DNA of 51,395 nt from Streptomyces sp. MUM 178J (GCF_022414575.1 NZ_JADWYQ010000045.1:1-51395), one strand, 5' to 3'. Shown: positions 1 through 10,277, counted from the first letter of the stretch. Notes: generated from the sequence alone by a model not told the origin. Numbers and translations: made by a program.

Positions 1-582
1 GCCACGGTGCGTCTCGCGCCCGCCGGACGGGAATCACCGCAGGCGTCGGCCGACCCCGCGCGGCGGCTCGGCGCCGCCGGGCCCGGCGGGCCGGTGCTGG
101 CGACCGGTCCGCAGGTGGCGGAGGCGGCACGGCGGGCAGTCGACTGGGCACGGCTCGCCGCCGCCGCGCAGTGCCTCGGCGTCGGCCTCGCTCTGCTGGA
201 CCGCACGGTCGCCTACGTCAAACAGCGGTCCCAGTTCGGCGCTGCGATCGGGTCGTTCCAGGCGGTCAAGCACCGGCTGGCCGACACCCTGATCGCCCTG
301 GAGTTCGCCCGGCCCCTGGTGTACGGGGCGGCCGTCACCATGACCCGGGCGGATGTCTCCGCCGCCAAGGCCGCGGCGGGCGAGGCCGCGTACGCCGCCG
401 CCCGCACCGCCCTCCAACTGCACGGCGCGATCGGCTACACCGACGAGCTGGACCTCTCGCTGTGGCTGCGCAAGGCCCGGCCACTGCGGGACGCCTGGGG
501 GTCGCCGGCGCGGTGCCGCGCGGATGTGCTGTCGACGCCCGCCGCGGCCGCACCCGACGCAGGACCGCGGGTCAGGCGGTGA
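1..582 (+). CDS. Acyl-CoA dehydrogenase, C-terminal part (5' end outside window)
   Basis: The reading frame is open from the first base, so this is the end of a longer gene and no start can be assigned. The visible 193 residues are the C-terminal helical domain of the acyl-CoA dehydrogenase family: a segment with YVKQRSQFGAAIGSFQAVKH (the family's R-x-Q-F-G-x-x-I/L-x-x-x-Q signature, near residues 70-90) and QLHGAIGYTDELDLSLWLRK near the end, which matches the Q-x-H-G-x-x-G-[YF]-x-x-E FAD-contact motif. Family members oxidise acyl-CoA thioesters with FAD and pass electrons to ETF. The substrate cannot be told because the catalytic base region is not visible. The gene converges on the minus-strand unit that starts at 3503. 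Confidence 0.85.
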   Translation, partial: ATVRLAPAGRESPQASADPARRLGAAGPGGPVLATGPQVAEAARRAVDWARLAAAAQCLGVGLALLDRTVAYVKQRSQFGAAIGSFQAVKHRLADTLIALEFARPLVYGAAVTMTRADVSAAKAAAGEAAYAAARTALQLHGAIGYTDELDLSLWLRKARPLRDAWGSPARCRADVLSTPAAAAPDAGPRVRR

Positions 583-657
583 TCCCGCGTGCGGCAGCGG
601 CGGCGAGCCACTGCGGGCACGTGCCGAGCCCGGTCGGCCAGGGCCCTGCACATGGCA

Positions 658-692
658 CATGGCCCGTTCGCTGCGGGACAAGTCGGGCCATG
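658..692. terminator. Inverted repeat between convergent genes
   Basis: CATGGCCCG (658-666) and CGGGCCATG (684-692) form a perfect 9-bp stem around a 17-nt loop. It lies between the stop of the acyl-CoA dehydrogenase (582) and the stop of the minus-strand gene at 720, so it could end transcription from both sides. There is no U-tract. Confidence 0.5.
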
Positions 693-719
693 GCGGCGCG
701 GCCCCCTCGGCAGCAGCGG

Positions 720-1127
720 TCAGAACGACTGCACGGCCTGGGAGAGCTCGCCGACCGCCGCCGCCAGGGGGGCCACCGGCTGGGCGAAGGCCGTCAGCCG
801 GTCGAGGGCGCGGCGGACCACCCCGGGCTGGGGGTCCTCGTCGTCGAGTTCCTCGCGGAGTCTGCGCAGTTCCGCCCGGGGGGCCTCCTGGTCCGGCAGG
901 GCGGCGCGGTGCTCCTCCAGCAGGCGCTCGACCAGGGCGAGCAGATCGCGGATCTGTGTGCGCTGATCGGCGGTGGGGGCCTGGACGAAAACCTGGCCGG
1001 CGAGGGCCTGGGCGCCGGAGCCCACGGCCTGGTTGCCGACCTGGCTGTGCCCTCCGTACTGCTGCACGCCGAGGTTGTCCCCCTGTGACAGGCCTTCCGG
1101 CGACGACGGGCGGGACTGATGGGTCAT
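720..1127 (-). CDS. Small helical protein with N-terminal VGNQAVG motif, partner of the upstream membrane protein
   Basis: The protein has 135 residues. Residues 1-20 are polar. Residues 20-43 hold a Gly/Gln/Asn-rich motif containing VGNQAVG followed by GAQA, which recurs almost exactly at the C-terminus of the membrane protein encoded immediately upstream (1137-3503). The rest (about 50-135) is predicted helical, with an acidic/basic heptad-like stretch (IRDLLALVERLLEEHRAAL, then LRRLREELDDED) and an amphipathic C-terminal helix ending in QAVQSF. There is no signal peptide and no enzyme motif. The gap to the upstream gene is 9 bp, so the two are co-transcribed. Short beta-prone motifs shared by adjacent proteins resemble bacterial amyloid signalling (RHIM-like/BASS) pairs, but that is an inference. 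Function unknown. Confidence 0.75.
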   Translation of the reverse strand: MTHQSRPSSPEGLSQGDNLGVQQYGGHSQVGNQAVGSGAQALAGQVFVQAPTADQRTQIRDLLALVERLLEEHRAALPDQEAPRAELRRLREELDDEDPQPGVVRRALDRLTAFAQPVAPLAAAVGELSQAVQSF

Positions 1128-1136
1128 CGGGTCCTC

Positions 1137-3503
1137 CTAACGCTCCGCCGCGGCCGCAGAGGCTCCGGCCGCCTCGGCCGTGGCGGTCCGGGCGGTGGCC
1201 TGGGCACCCTGGCCGACCGCCTGGTTGCCCACGACGCTCACCCCGCCGGTCTGCAGGACACCGTGGTTGAGGATGGTCTGGGTCTGGCTGCGGAAGTCTG
1301 CCGTGTCGACGCCGTGCTCGTCCAGGAAGTCCCGTACGGCCGCGAGGGTGTGCCGGTCCAGCGCGGCGAGCGTGCGCTCGGCGTCCACCACCTGGAAGTG
1401 GTTGAGGTACTGCGGGCTGATGACCTCCTCGCGGATGCTCAGCCGTGCGCCGCGGTCAAAGGCGGGGTCGTCCTGGGCGGCCTGCACCTCGCGGAGCAGC
1501 CGGCGGTTTCTGCGAGTCTCGGCGCGCGCGTAGCGGAAGGAGGAGCCCGGTGCGGCGGACAGCGCCCCGCCTGTCCGCCGCAGCGCGTTCAGCAGGAGTG
1601 CGCGGTGGCGCTCCGCGGTGAGCGTGGCGGGCAGCAGGTCCACGGTGTGCAGTTCGCGCAGCACGGGCCCGAGGACATGCCGCTCGCAGTGCAGATGGAG
1701 TGACCTGCCGACCACGGCCACGTGCAGGAACTGGCTGGGCACCACATCGCCGCCCCACATGGGCAGATGGGCGGCCAGACAGTGCCTGGCCGGGCCCTGT
1801 GGGCTCAGTGCGATCCGCCGTACCTCCTCGTCGGGCAGCGAGGTTTCCGGCGCGCAGAGCGGTTCGGGCAGCAGTCTGCCGTCCGACGCGATGGCCGTGC
1901 CGCTGACGAACACCCGGTCCTCGATGAGGAGACCGGCGAGGCTCGCCCCGTCGGCGGGAACCCCGCCGGGCGGCGCGGCGCCGGCCTGGGCCGGCACGGC
2001 GGCGGCGTGCCGTTCCGCCGCGTCCCTGAGCCGGGCGCGCAGGCGCTCGACGACCTCCCATGCGTCGAAGTCCACGACCGCGGGGGCGTCGCCTCCGGCG
2101 TCCGACGGGTGCTCGGCGGGCAGCAGGGGCAGCGACAGCGACCACTTCGACTCCCGCCGGGCGTAACCGAGGAACGGCGAGTACCCGCTGTAGACGGTGA
2201 CATTGCCGCGCTGCGCCTCGGCCACGTCGTCGATCCGGTCGGCGGCCCACTGCTCGACGGGCCCCGGCTGCGGCAGCGCGCCAGGGTCGAACACATCACG
2301 GCGCAGCGTCTCGCGCAGCCGGGCGTCGATGTCGAGTTCCTCGTCCGCGAGTGTACGGAACGCCAGGGCGCCCGCCGCGACCGAGGCGAGCAGCGGTGGA
2401 ATGCCGAGCAGATAGCCGCCGGCCAGCCAGGCGAGCGGCCCCGGCAGGGACATCGCGGACAGGATCCGACCCAGCAGCAGTCCGGCGATGAGCAGGGCGG
2501 CCGAGGTGAGGGCGAGCCGCCAGACAGCGGCCGCCGGGTCCGGCAGTTCGCGGCCGCGCAGGGAGCGCCGGGGGGTCCGGGCGGCGGAGCTCAGTGCTCT
2601 GAGCCCTCCGAGGGCGAACACCAGCCATAGGGGGCTGAACACGGCGATGACGCAGCAGACCAGCGTCAGCCGCAGATCCCGCTCCCGGTGCAGTTGGCGG
2701 GCGGCGAGGCAGTGCCGGGCGACCGGCACCAGGTCGACGCCGGGCGAGGTGGCGACCGCGCCCAGTTCGTCCCCCAGCACGTCCTCGACCACTCGGCGGG
2801 AGAAGGCCGGATCGGTGTAGGCGGCGGCGCACAGATAGCGGGTGACGTCGCCCGGCGCACTGCCGGTGGCGACGGCGTCGACGACGTCCTGGGAGGAGGT
2901 GGCGGCCATGGCTCTTCTCCGTTCGCGGCCACGGGCTGGCGAAAAGCTGAAGGATCCGCCGGATCCGCCCGTTCTTCCCGTTCTGCCCGGTCCGGCGGAT
3001 CCGGCGAAGACGGCGGCGACGGCCAGGCCCAGCAGCACGCCGAAGACCAGTCCGTCGACGAGGAAGTAGGCGAACACCTCGGCGCCGTCCCGGCCGAAGA
3101 GGGTGACGGCGCCGGGGCCCCTGCCCACGATGACGGCCCATGCGGGGACCGCGGCGACGGCGGAGACGAGGACGCCGACGCCGAGCGCAGCGGTCCAGCG
3201 GACACCGCCTGCGGCCGGGGCTCGGGCCATCACCCGGGGTGCCAGGACGAGGACGCCGAGGAGCAGCGCGGCCGCCGAGGCGTTCCCGCTCCAGCCGATC
3301 GCGGCCGAGAAGCGGTCGGGGCCCGGTGAGGGGTCCCACCCGGGGACGTACAGCGCGCGGTACAGCAGCGACTGGACGGCGTTGTCCGCTTGCAGCCCGC
3401 GCAGCGGCTCACGCGCCCAGGGGCTGCCCAGCAGCAGCAGGCCCGCGCATAACAGCGCGACTCTCCCCCGCACCGGCTTCCCCAGGCCGATCATCCGTTC
3501 CAT
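1137..3503 (-). CDS. Large multi-pass membrane protein with C-terminal VGNQAVG motif
   Basis: The frame is open for 788 residues from ATG 3503. Residues 1-170 hold about four membrane segments (around 15-30, 75-92, 103-125 and 148-168). A Gly/Ser/Arg linker (about 170-198) follows, then a second part with about three more membrane segments (281-303, 327-350, 357-386) and a cytosolic-looking domain (390-745). The C-terminus carries the same 24-residue motif as the small downstream protein (residues 748-771). No NTPase, kinase or protease motif is visible. An in-frame ATG at 2909 (Met199) has a strong Shine-Dalgarno (GGAGAAGAG), and a GGATCC-containing inverted repeat lies just upstream of it, so the true product may be a 590-residue protein from 2909, with the N-terminal part being either a fusion or a separate upstream product. 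The gene lies 192 bp downstream of gltD, past a terminator. Function unknown. Confidence 0.7.
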   Translation of the reverse strand: MERMIGLGKPVRGRVALLCAGLLLLGSPWAREPLRGLQADNAVQSLLYRALYVPGWDPSPGPDRFSAAIGWSGNASAAALLLGVLVLAPRVMARAPAAGGVRWTAALGVGVLVSAVAAVPAWAVIVGRGPGAVTLFGRDGAEVFAYFLVDGLVFGVLLGLAVAAVFAGSAGPGRTGRTGGSGGSFSFSPARGRERRRAMAATSSQDVVDAVATGSAPGDVTRYLCAAAYTDPAFSRRVVEDVLGDELGAVATSPGVDLVPVARHCLAARQLHRERDLRLTLVCCVIAVFSPLWLVFALGGLRALSSAARTPRRSLRGRELPDPAAAVWRLALTSAALLIAGLLLGRILSAMSLPGPLAWLAGGYLLGIPPLLASVAAGALAFRTLADEELDIDARLRETLRRDVFDPGALPQPGPVEQWAADRIDDVAEAQRGNVTVYSGYSPFLGYARRESKWSLSLPLLPAEHPSDAGGDAPAVVDFDAWEVVERLRARLRDAAERHAAAVPAQAGAAPPGGVPADGASLAGLLIEDRVFVSGTAIASDGRLLPEPLCAPETSLPDEEVRRIALSPQGPARHCLAAHLPMWGGDVVPSQFLHVAVVGRSLHLHCERHVLGPVLRELHTVDLLPATLTAERHRALLLNALRRTGGALSAAPGSSFRYARAETRRNRRLLREVQAAQDDPAFDRGARLSIREEVISPQYLNHFQVVDAERTLAALDRHTLAAVRDFLDEHGVDTADFRSQTQTILNHGVLQTGGVSVVGNQAVGQGAQATARTATAEAAGASAAAAER

Positions 3504-3590
3504 GGCACCCCCCGGAACAGCTTCAGGCTCAGCACTCTAGAAGTCCGGGCGGGGGGTGTCAGCGGGTTGTGGAAAACCCGCGGCAAACAC

Positions 3591-3635
3591 CGCGGCGCCT
3601 GCCGTGGTCCGGTCGGGGACGAGGCAGGCGCCGCG
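3591..3635 (-). terminator. Terminator of gltBD
   Basis: A perfect 13-bp inverted repeat (3591-3603 with 3623-3635) around a 19-nt loop lies about 60 nt downstream of the gltD stop and upstream of the next minus-strand gene (start 3503). It therefore probably separates gltBD from the membrane-protein pair. Confidence 0.6.
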
Positions 3636-3695
3636 ATCAGTTCCGTACGCCGTTGTACGGGACGTCTATGGGGCGTTTCCGCGGTGCTTCGGCGG

Positions 3696-5156
3696 TCAGA
3701 CCGTGAGCGCGCGGTCGGTCGGGCGGATGGGGGCCGGGAGGTCGCTCGCGCCCGTGAGGTAGTGGTCCACGCCGCGTGCGGCGGAGCGGCCTTCGGCGAT
3801 GGCCCAGACGATCAGGGACTGGCCGCGTCCGGCGTCTCCCGCGACGAACACGCCGTCGACATTGGTGGCGAAGTCGGCGTCGCGCGCGACGTTGCCGCGC
3901 TCGTCCAGTTCCAGGCCGAACTGCTCGACCAGGCCGTTGGACCGGTCGGTGCCGGTGAAGCCCATGGCCAGGGTGACCAGCTGAGCGGGGATCCTCCGCT
4001 CGGTGCCGGGCTTCTGCTCCAGCTTGCCGTCCTTGAACTCCACCTCGACCAGGTGCAGGTACTGGACGTTGCCGTCCTCGTCGCCCTCGAAGTGGGTCGT
4101 GGACACGGAGTAGACCCGCTCGCCGCCCTCCTCGTGCGCCGAGGTGACCTTGTACAGCATGGGGAAGGTCGGCCACGGCTGGTTCGCGTTCCGCTCCTCG
4201 CCCGGCCTGGGCATGATCTCCAGCTGGGTGACGGAGGCCGCCCCCTGCCGGTGGGCGGTGCCCACGCAGTCCGCGCCGGTGTCGCCGCCGCCGATGACGA
4301 CGACGTGCTTGCCCTCGGCGGTGATCGGCGGGGCGACGTAGTCGCCCTCCTGGACCTTGTTGGCGAGGGGCAGGTACTCCATCGCGAAGTGGATGCCCTT
4401 GAGGTCCCGGCCGGGGACGGGCAGATCGCGGGAGACGGTCGCGCCCGCGGCGATGACGACCGCGTCATAGCGGCGCCGCAGCTGCGCGGCGTCGACGTCG
4501 CGGCCGATCTCGACACCGGTGCGGAACTTGGTGCCCTCCGCGCGCATCTGCTCGATGCGGCGGTTGATGTGCCGCTTCTCCATCTTGAACTCGGGGATGC
4601 CGTAGCGCAGCAGCCCGCCGACGCGGTCGGCCCGCTCGTACACGGCCACGGTGTGGCCCGCGCGGGTGAGCTGCTGGGCGGCGGCCAGGCCCGCCGGGCC
4701 GGAGCCGATGACGGCCACGGTCTTGCCGGAGAGCCGCTCCGGCGGCTGCGGCTTGACGTCGTTGGCGTCCCACGCCTTGTCGATGATGGAGACTTCGACG
4801 TTCTTGATGGTGACGGCCGGCTGGTTGATGCCGAGGACGCACGCGGCTTCGCAGGGCGCGGGGCACAGCCGCCCGGTGAACTCAGGGAAGTTGTTGGTGG
4901 CGTGCAGCCGCTCGCCGGCGGCCGCCCAGTCCTCGCGGTAGGCGTAGTCGTTCCACTCGGGGATCAGGTTCCCCAGCGGACAGCCGTTGTGGCAGAAGGG
5001 GATGCCGCAGTCCATGCAGCGTCCCGCCTGCTTGCTGATGATCGGCAGCAGCGAGCCGGGGACGTAGACCTCGTCCCAGTCCTTGACGCGCTCCTGGGCG
5101 GGGCGGGTCTGGGCGACTTCGCGCCCGGTGGTCAGGAAGCCCTTGGGGTCAGCCAT
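3696..5156 (-). CDS. gltD: Glutamate synthase (NADPH), small subunit
   Basis: The 486-residue beta subunit takes electrons from NADPH through FAD and iron-sulfur clusters to the large subunit, for glutamine + 2-oxoglutarate to 2 glutamate. Near the N-terminus are the Cys clusters [14 protein letters not shown] and [10 protein letters not shown] (4Fe-4S ligands). Then come the FAD dinucleotide fold ([13 protein letters not shown], about residue 150), the NADPH site ([11 protein letters not shown], about residue 290) and the C-terminal [21 protein letters not shown] motif. Length is normal for the family. The start codon overlaps the end of gltB by 8 bp, so the two subunits are translationally coupled. 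A strong terminator follows. Confidence 0.97.
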   Translation of the reverse strand: MADPKGFLTTGREVAQTRPAQERVKDWDEVYVPGSLLPIISKQAGRCMDCGIPFCHNGCPLGNLIPEWNDYAYREDWAAAGERLHATNNFPEFTGRLCPAPCEAACVLGINQPAVTIKNVEVSIIDKAWDANDVKPQPPERLSGKTVAVIGSGPAGLAAAQQLTRAGHTVAVYERADRVGGLLRYGIPEFKMEKRHINRRIEQMRAEGTKFRTGVEIGRDVDAAQLRRRYDAVVIAAGATVSRDLPVPGRDLKGIHFAMEYLPLANKVQEGDYVAPPITAEGKHVVVIGGGDTGADCVGTAHRQGAASVTQLEIMPRPGEERNANQPWPTFPMLYKVTSAHEEGGERVYSVSTTHFEGDEDGNVQYLHLVEVEFKDGKLEQKPGTERRIPAQLVTLAMGFTGTDRSNGLVEQFGLELDERGNVARDADFATNVDGVFVAGDAGRGQSLIVWAIAEGRSAARGVDHYLTGASDLPAPIRPTDRALTV

Positions 5157-8100
5157 TGATCGCCGCCTCCATCATCTTCTCGGTGGTCTCGGACTCGGAG
5201 AGCCCGGCCCGCTCGGCGGCGTCCTTGGCGGCGAGCACTGCCTTGTACGTGGTCGGAATGATCTTGCTGAAGCGGTCCGCGGAGGCGTCCCAGTCGGCCA
5301 GCAGCTTCTCGGCGACGGTGGAGCCGGTCTCCTCGAGGTGGCGGCGCACGACGTCGTGCAGCCACTGCTTGTCGGCGTCCGTCAGCGGCTCGATCGCCTG
5401 CAGGTTGCCGGGGTTGACGTTGTCCCGGTCGAGGTCGACCACATAGGCGATGCCGCCGGACATGCCGGCCGCGAAGTTGCGTCCGGTCGCGCCGAGGACG
5501 ACGGCGTGGCCGCCGGTCATGTACTCGCAGCCGTGGTCTCCCACGCCTTCGGAGACGACCGTCGCGCCGGAGTTGCGGACGCAGAACCGCTCGCCGGTGC
5601 GGCCGCGCAGGAAGATCTCGCCGCCGGTCGCGCCGTAGGCGATGGTGTTGCCTGCGATGGTGGAGTACTCGGCGAGGTGGTCGGCCCCGCGGTCGGGACG
5701 GACCACGATCCGGCCGCCGGACAGCCCCTTGCCGACGTAGTCGTTGGCGTCGCCTTCCAGGCGCAGGGTGACGCCGCGCGGCACGAACGCGCCGAAGGAC
5801 TGGCCCGCCGAGCCGGTGAAGGTGATGTCGACGGTGTCGTCGGGCAGGCCCGCGCCGCCGAACCTCTTGGTCACCTCGTGGCCCAGCATGGTGCCGACGG
5901 TCCGGTTGATGTTGCGGACGGCGATCTGGGCGCGCACCGGCTGGGCGTCCTCGGCCGTGGCCGCGCCCAGCGCGTCCGCGGCCAGCTTGATCAGCTCGTT
6001 GTCGAGGGCCTTCTCCAGTCCGTGGTCCTGCTCGATCAGCTGGTGGCGGACCGCGCCTTCGGGCAGTTCGGGTACGTGGAACAGGGGCGCGAGGTCCAGA
6101 CCCTGCGCCTTCCAGTGGTTCACCGCGCGGGTGGTGTCCAGCAGCTCGGCGTGGCCGACGGCCTCGTCCAGCGTGCGGAAGCCCAGTTCGGCCAGCAGCT
6201 CGCGGACCTCCTCGGCGATGAACTCGAAGAAGTTGACGACGAACTCGGGCTTGCCGGAGAAGCGGTCCCGCAGCGTCGGGTTCTGGGTGGCGATGCCGAC
6301 CGGGCAGGTGTCCAGGTGGCAGACGCGCATCATGACGCAGCCGGAGACGACGAGCGGGGCGGTGGCGAAGCCGAACTCCTCCGCGCCGAGCAGCGCGGCG
6401 ATGACGACGTCGCGGCCGGTCTTGAGCTGGCCGTCGGTCTGCACCACGATCCGGTCGCGCAGCCCGTTGAGCAGCAGCGTCTGCTGGGTCTCGGCCAGGC
6501 CGAGCTCCCAGGGGCCGCCCGCGTGCTTGAGCGAGGTGAGCGGGGAGGCGCCGGTGCCGCCGTCGTGGCCGGAGATCAGGACGACGTCCGCGTGCGCCTT
6601 GGAGACGCCTGCGGCGACCGTGCCGACGCCGACCTCGGAGACCAGCTTCACATGGATGCGGGCGGCCGGGTTGGCGTTCTTGAGGTCGTGGATCAGCTGG
6701 GCGAGATCCTCGATGGAGTAGATGTCGTGGTGCGGCGGCGGGGAGATCAGGCCCACGCCGGGCGTGGAGTGCCGGGTCTTGGCCACCCACGGGTACACCT
6801 TGTGGCCGGGCAGCTGGCCGCCCTCGCCGGGCTTGGCGCCCTGCGCCATCTTGATCTGGATGTCGTCGGCGTTGACCAGGTACTCGGAGGTGACGCCGAA
6901 GCGGCCGGAGGCGACCTGCTTGATGGAGGAGCGGCGCGCCGGGTCGTACAGGCGCTCCGGGTCCTCTCCGCCCTCGCCGGTGTTGGACTTGCCGCCCAGC
7001 TGGTTCATGGCGATGGCGAGCGTCTCGTGCGCCTCCTTGGAAATGGAGCCGTACGACATCGCGCCGGTGGAGAAGCGCTTGACGATCTCCGAGGCGGGCT
7101 CGACCTCCTCGACCGGGATCGAGGGACGGTCGGATGTGAAGGCGAACAGGCCGCGGAGCGTCATCAGCCGCTCGGACTGCTCGTTCACCCGGTCCGTGTA
7201 CTTCTTGAAGATGTCGTAGCGCTTGGTGCGCGTGGCGTGCTGGAGGCGGAAGACCGTCTCCGGGTCGAACAGGTGGGGCTCACCCTCCCGCCGCCACTGG
7301 TACTCGCCGCCGATCTCCAGGGCACGGTGGGCGGGGGCGATGCCGCTGACCGGGTACGCCTTGGCGTGGCGGGCGGCGACCTCCTGCGCGATGACGTCCA
7401 GGCCCGCACCGCCGATCTTGGTGGCGGTGCCGTCGAAGTACTCGGCGACGAAGGCGTCGTCCAGGCCTACGGCCTCGAAGACCTGCGCGCCGCGGTAGGA
7501 GGCGACGGTCGAGATGCCCATCTTGGACATGACCTTCAGCACGCCCTTGCCGAGGGCGTGGATCAGGTTGCGGATGGCCTTCTCGGGCTCGATGCCCTCG
7601 ATGAAGGCGCCGGCCCGGACGAGGTCCTCGACGGACTCCATCGCCAGGTAGGGGTTGACAGCGGCCGCGCCGTAGCCGATCAGCAGCGCGACATGGTGCA
7701 CCTCCCGGACGTCGCCGGCCTCGACCAGCAGCCCCACCTGGGTGCGCTGCTTGGTGCGGATGAGGTGGTGGTGGACGGCGGAGGTGAGCAGCAGCGAGGG
7801 GATCGGGGCGTGCTCGGCGTCCGAGTGGCGGTCGGAGAGCACGATCAGCCGGGCGCCGCCCTCGATGGCGGCGTCGGCCTCCGCGCAGATCTCCTCGATG
7901 CGGGCGGCCAGCGCCTCGCCGCCGCCGCTGACCCGGTACAGGCCCGAGAGGGTGGCGGCGGTCATGCCGGGCATGTCGCCGTCCGCGTTGACATGGATCA
8001 GCTTGGCCAGCTCATCGTTGTCGATCACCGGGAAGGGGAGGGTGACGCTGCGGCACGACGCGGCGGTCGGCTCCAGCAGATTGCCCTGCGGGCCCAGCGA

Positions 8101-9741
8101 GGAGTGCAGCGAGGTGACCAGCTCCTCGCGGATGGCGTCCAGCGGCGGGTTGGTGACCTGCGCGAACAGCTGGGTGAAGTAGTCGAACAGCAGCCGGGGG
8201 CGCTCGGAGAGCGCGGCGATGGGCGAGTCGGTGCCCATGGAGCCGATCGGCTCGGCGCCGTTGCGTGCCATCGGGGCCAGCAGGACGCGCAGCTCCTCCT
8301 CGGTGTAGCCGAAGGTCTGCTGGCGGCGGGTGACCGAGGCGTGGGTGTGGACGATGTGCTCGCGCTCGGGCAGGTCGCCGAGCTCGATGATCCCGCTCTC
8401 CAGCCACTCCTCGTACGGTTGCTCCGCGGCGAGGGACGCCTTGATCTCGTCGTCCTCGATGATCCGGTGCTCGGCGGTGTCGACGAGGAACATCCTGCCG
8501 GGCTGCAGCCGGCCCTTGCGGACCACCTTGGCGGGGTCGATGTCGAGGACGCCGACCTCGGAGGAGAGCACGACGAGGCCGTCGTCGGTGACCCAGTAGC
8601 GGCCGGGGCGCAGGCCGTTGCGGTCCAGCACCGCGCCGACCTGGACGCCGTCGGTGAAGGTGACGCACGCGGGGCCGTCCCAGGGCTCCATCATCGTGGA
8701 GTGGTACTGGTAGAAGGCGCGCCGCGCCTGGTCCATCGAGTCGTGGTTCTCCCACGCCTCGGGGACCATCATCAGCACGCTGTGCGGCAGCGAGCGGCCG
8801 CCGAGGTGGAGCAGTTCCAGGACCTCGTCGAAGGAGGCGGAGTCGGAGGCGTCGGGGGTGCAGACCGGGAAGATCCGCTCCAGGCGGTCCCGGTCCCCGA
8901 AGAGGTCCGAGACGAGCTGCGACTCGCGGGCGCGCATCCAGTTGCGATTGCCCTTGACCGTGTTGATCTCGCCGTTGTGGGCGACGAACCGGTACGGGTG
9001 GGCGAGCGGCCAGCTCGGGAAGGTGTTCGTGGAGAACCGCGAGTGGACCAGGGCGACCGCGGTGGCGAGACGCCGGTCGGACAGGTCGGGGAAGAAGGGC
9101 TCCAGCTGGCCGGTGGTCAGCATGCCCTTGTAGACGATCGTGCGGGCGGAGAGCGACGGGAAGTACACCCCGGCCTCGCGCTCCGCGCGCTTGCGCAGCA
9201 CGAACGCCTTGCGGTCCAGCGCGATGCCGCTGATCTCGCCTCCCCCGGAGCCTTCGGCCCCGGAGGCGCCCCCGGCGACGAAGAGCTGGCGGAAGGCCGG
9301 CATGGTGGCGCGGGCGGAGGCGCCGAGGAGGTCGGGGGCGACGGGGACCTCGCGCCAGCCCAGGACGGTCAGGCCCTCCTCGCCGGCGATCGTCTCGATC
9401 TGCGAGACGTCGTCGGCGTTGTCCTCGGCGGGCAGGAAGGCGATGCCGACGGCGTAGGCGCCGGCGCGGGGGAGCTCGAAGTCCACGGCTTCGCGCAGGA
9501 AGGCGTCCGGGACCTGGAGCAGGATGCCCGCGCCGTCGCCCGAGTCGGGCTCGGAGCCGGTGGCGCCGCGGTGCTCCAGGTTGCGCAGTACGGTCAGCGC
9601 CTGCTCGACCAGCTCATGGCTGGCAACACCGGTGAGGGTGGCCACGAACCCGACGCCGCAGGCGTCGTGTTCGTTACGGGGGTCGTACATCCCCTGCGGG
9701 GCGGGGCGACCGTCCATGGGCGACCAGGCGTCGGAACGCAT
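5149..9741 (-). CDS. gltB: Glutamate synthase (NADPH), large subunit
   Basis: The 1530-residue alpha subunit hydrolyses glutamine and transfers ammonia through an internal tunnel to 2-oxoglutarate. The class II glutamine amidotransferase domain needs a free N-terminal Cys. Here Cys28 in [12 protein letters not shown] is that residue, so a 27-residue propeptide must be cleaved. The FMN synthase domain is present ([39 protein letters not shown]), then the 3Fe-4S ligands in [16 protein letters not shown] near residue 1133, then the glycine-rich beta-helix domain at the C-terminus. The start at 9741 is the first in frame; Met9 (9717) is an alternative. It is the first gene of gltBD, with a GlnR-like box 64-79 bp upstream. 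Confidence 0.97.
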   Translation of the reverse strand: MRSDAWSPMDGRPAPQGMYDPRNEHDACGVGFVATLTGVASHELVEQALTVLRNLEHRGATGSEPDSGDGAGILLQVPDAFLREAVDFELPRAGAYAVGIAFLPAEDNADDVSQIETIAGEEGLTVLGWREVPVAPDLLGASARATMPAFRQLFVAGGASGAEGSGGGEISGIALDRKAFVLRKRAEREAGVYFPSLSARTIVYKGMLTTGQLEPFFPDLSDRRLATAVALVHSRFSTNTFPSWPLAHPYRFVAHNGEINTVKGNRNWMRARESQLVSDLFGDRDRLERIFPVCTPDASDSASFDEVLELLHLGGRSLPHSVLMMVPEAWENHDSMDQARRAFYQYHSTMMEPWDGPACVTFTDGVQVGAVLDRNGLRPGRYWVTDDGLVVLSSEVGVLDIDPAKVVRKGRLQPGRMFLVDTAEHRIIEDDEIKASLAAEQPYEEWLESGIIELGDLPEREHIVHTHASVTRRQQTFGYTEEELRVLLAPMARNGAEPIGSMGTDSPIAALSERPRLLFDYFTQLFAQVTNPPLDAIREELVTSLHSSLGPQGNLLEPTAASCRSVTLPFPVIDNDELAKLIHVNADGDMPGMTAATLSGLYRVSGGGEALAARIEEICAEADAAIEGGARLIVLSDRHSDAEHAPIPSLLLTSAVHHHLIRTKQRTQVGLLVEAGDVREVHHVALLIGYGAAAVNPYLAMESVEDLVRAGAFIEGIEPEKAIRNLIHALGKGVLKVMSKMGISTVASYRGAQVFEAVGLDDAFVAEYFDGTATKIGGAGLDVIAQEVAARHAKAYPVSGIAPAHRALEIGGEYQWRREGEPHLFDPETVFRLQHATRTKRYDIFKKYTDRVNEQSERLMTLRGLFAFTSDRPSIPVEEVEPASEIVKRFSTGAMSYGSISKEAHETLAIAMNQLGGKSNTGEGGEDPERLYDPARRSSIKQVASGRFGVTSEYLVNADDIQIKMAQGAKPGEGGQLPGHKVYPWVAKTRHSTPGVGLISPPPHHDIYSIEDLAQLIHDLKNANPAARIHVKLVSEVGVGTVAAGVSKAHADVVLISGHDGGTGASPLTSLKHAGGPWELGLAETQQTLLLNGLRDRIVVQTDGQLKTGRDVVIAALLGAEEFGFATAPLVVSGCVMMRVCHLDTCPVGIATQNPTLRDRFSGKPEFVVNFFEFIAEEVRELLAELGFRTLDEAVGHAELLDTTRAVNHWKAQGLDLAPLFHVPELPEGAVRHQLIEQDHGLEKALDNELIKLAADALGAATAEDAQPVRAQIAVRNINRTVGTMLGHEVTKRFGGAGLPDDTVDITFTGSAGQSFGAFVPRGVTLRLEGDANDYVGKGLSGGRIVVRPDRGADHLAEYSTIAGNTIAYGATGGEIFLRGRTGERFCVRNSGATVVSEGVGDHGCEYMTGGHAVVLGATGRNFAAGMSGGIAYVVDLDRDNVNPGNLQAIEPLTDADKQWLHDVVRRHLEETGSTVAEKLLADWDASADRFSKIIPTTYKAVLAAKDAAERAGLSESETTEKMMEAAING

Positions 9742-9804
9742 CGGCTCTCCCGTCGTCGTCGTGGCATGTTTCCGTGCCGAGGGACGACGTTGGCCCTCCG
9801 CGAA

Positions 9805-9820
9805 ATTTCGTGCAGGTTAC
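9805..9820 (-). promoter_or_regulatory. Candidate GlnR box upstream of gltB
   Basis: Read on the minus strand the site is GTAAC-CTGCAC-GAAAT. The published Streptomyces GlnR a/b-site consensus is gTnAC-N6-GaAAC, so nine of ten defined positions fit, with exact spacing. It lies 64-79 bp upstream of the gltB start. GlnR is the global nitrogen regulator, so control of a glutamate synthase operon is plausible. Only one a-b unit is seen here. Confidence 0.45.
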
Positions 9821-10160
9821 ATGATGGAGCGCTTCTCGCGAAGTGGATAGCGCATTCCAGCATGCGGACACTGCGGACACCGCAGCGGCGGCTGAAGTGG
9901 TGGAGGTCGGGCGGATCGCATCCGCCGGACCGGCGCAGCGCAGGCTTCATTGCCGGCGCGCTCTCGGCTCATGCCCTGTGCTCAAGGACCTGAAACCGGG
10001 AAGTAACGAAAATTTATGTGGCTTCCCGCATACTGTCTCACCTCGAAGGGGGCTCCGAGGGGGACCTTCCTCCTAGACGTGCACCGCTGGTGTGTGCCGT
10101 TTGCACGGCCGATGCCCGTCGAGCCGCTGCCCGTCGAGATCGTCGACATGCGTGGCAGAC

Positions 10161-10190
10161 GGCAACCGGGGCCCCTGCGCCCCGGTTGCC
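10161..10190 (-). terminator. Strong hairpin terminator of the VIT-type gene
   Basis: GGCAACCGGGGC (10161-10172) and GCCCCGGTTGCC (10179-10190) form a perfect 12-bp stem with a 6-nt loop. It lies about 90 nt downstream of the stop of the VIT-type gene. Confidence 0.75.
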
Positions 10191-10277
10191 CCAGGATGAG
10201 CGGGAGCGGGCGATGACGCAACCCCGCGGAGGCGAATATTCCGCCCACCGGGGCCGGAGACGGCCCTCTGCGGCGCG

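Larger units (their letters stand above)
9742..10277. other. Intergenic region between gltB and the VIT-type gene
   Basis: These 536 bp hold the gltB leader with a GlnR-like box (9805-9820), a second half-match GAAAC-N6-GTAAC (9992-10007), and the strong hairpin at 10161-10190 that ends the VIT-type gene. AT-richer patches (about 9800-9830 and 10000-10020) suit promoters. I see no convincing gene: a 66-codon plus-strand frame at 10016-10216 contains the terminator stem. Confidence 0.6.

Noticed and set aside
5083..9993. Plus-strand open frame of 1636 codons antisense to gltB
   Set aside because: It mirrors the GC-rich codon pattern of gltB on the opposite strand, shows no domain, and is full of low-complexity Gly/Val/Asp/Leu. 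It is a shadow of gltB.
10016..10216. 66-codon plus-strand frame upstream of gltB
   Set aside because: Its codons have some bias, but the frame includes the 12-bp terminator stem at 10161-10190, and there is no good ribosome site before its starts.
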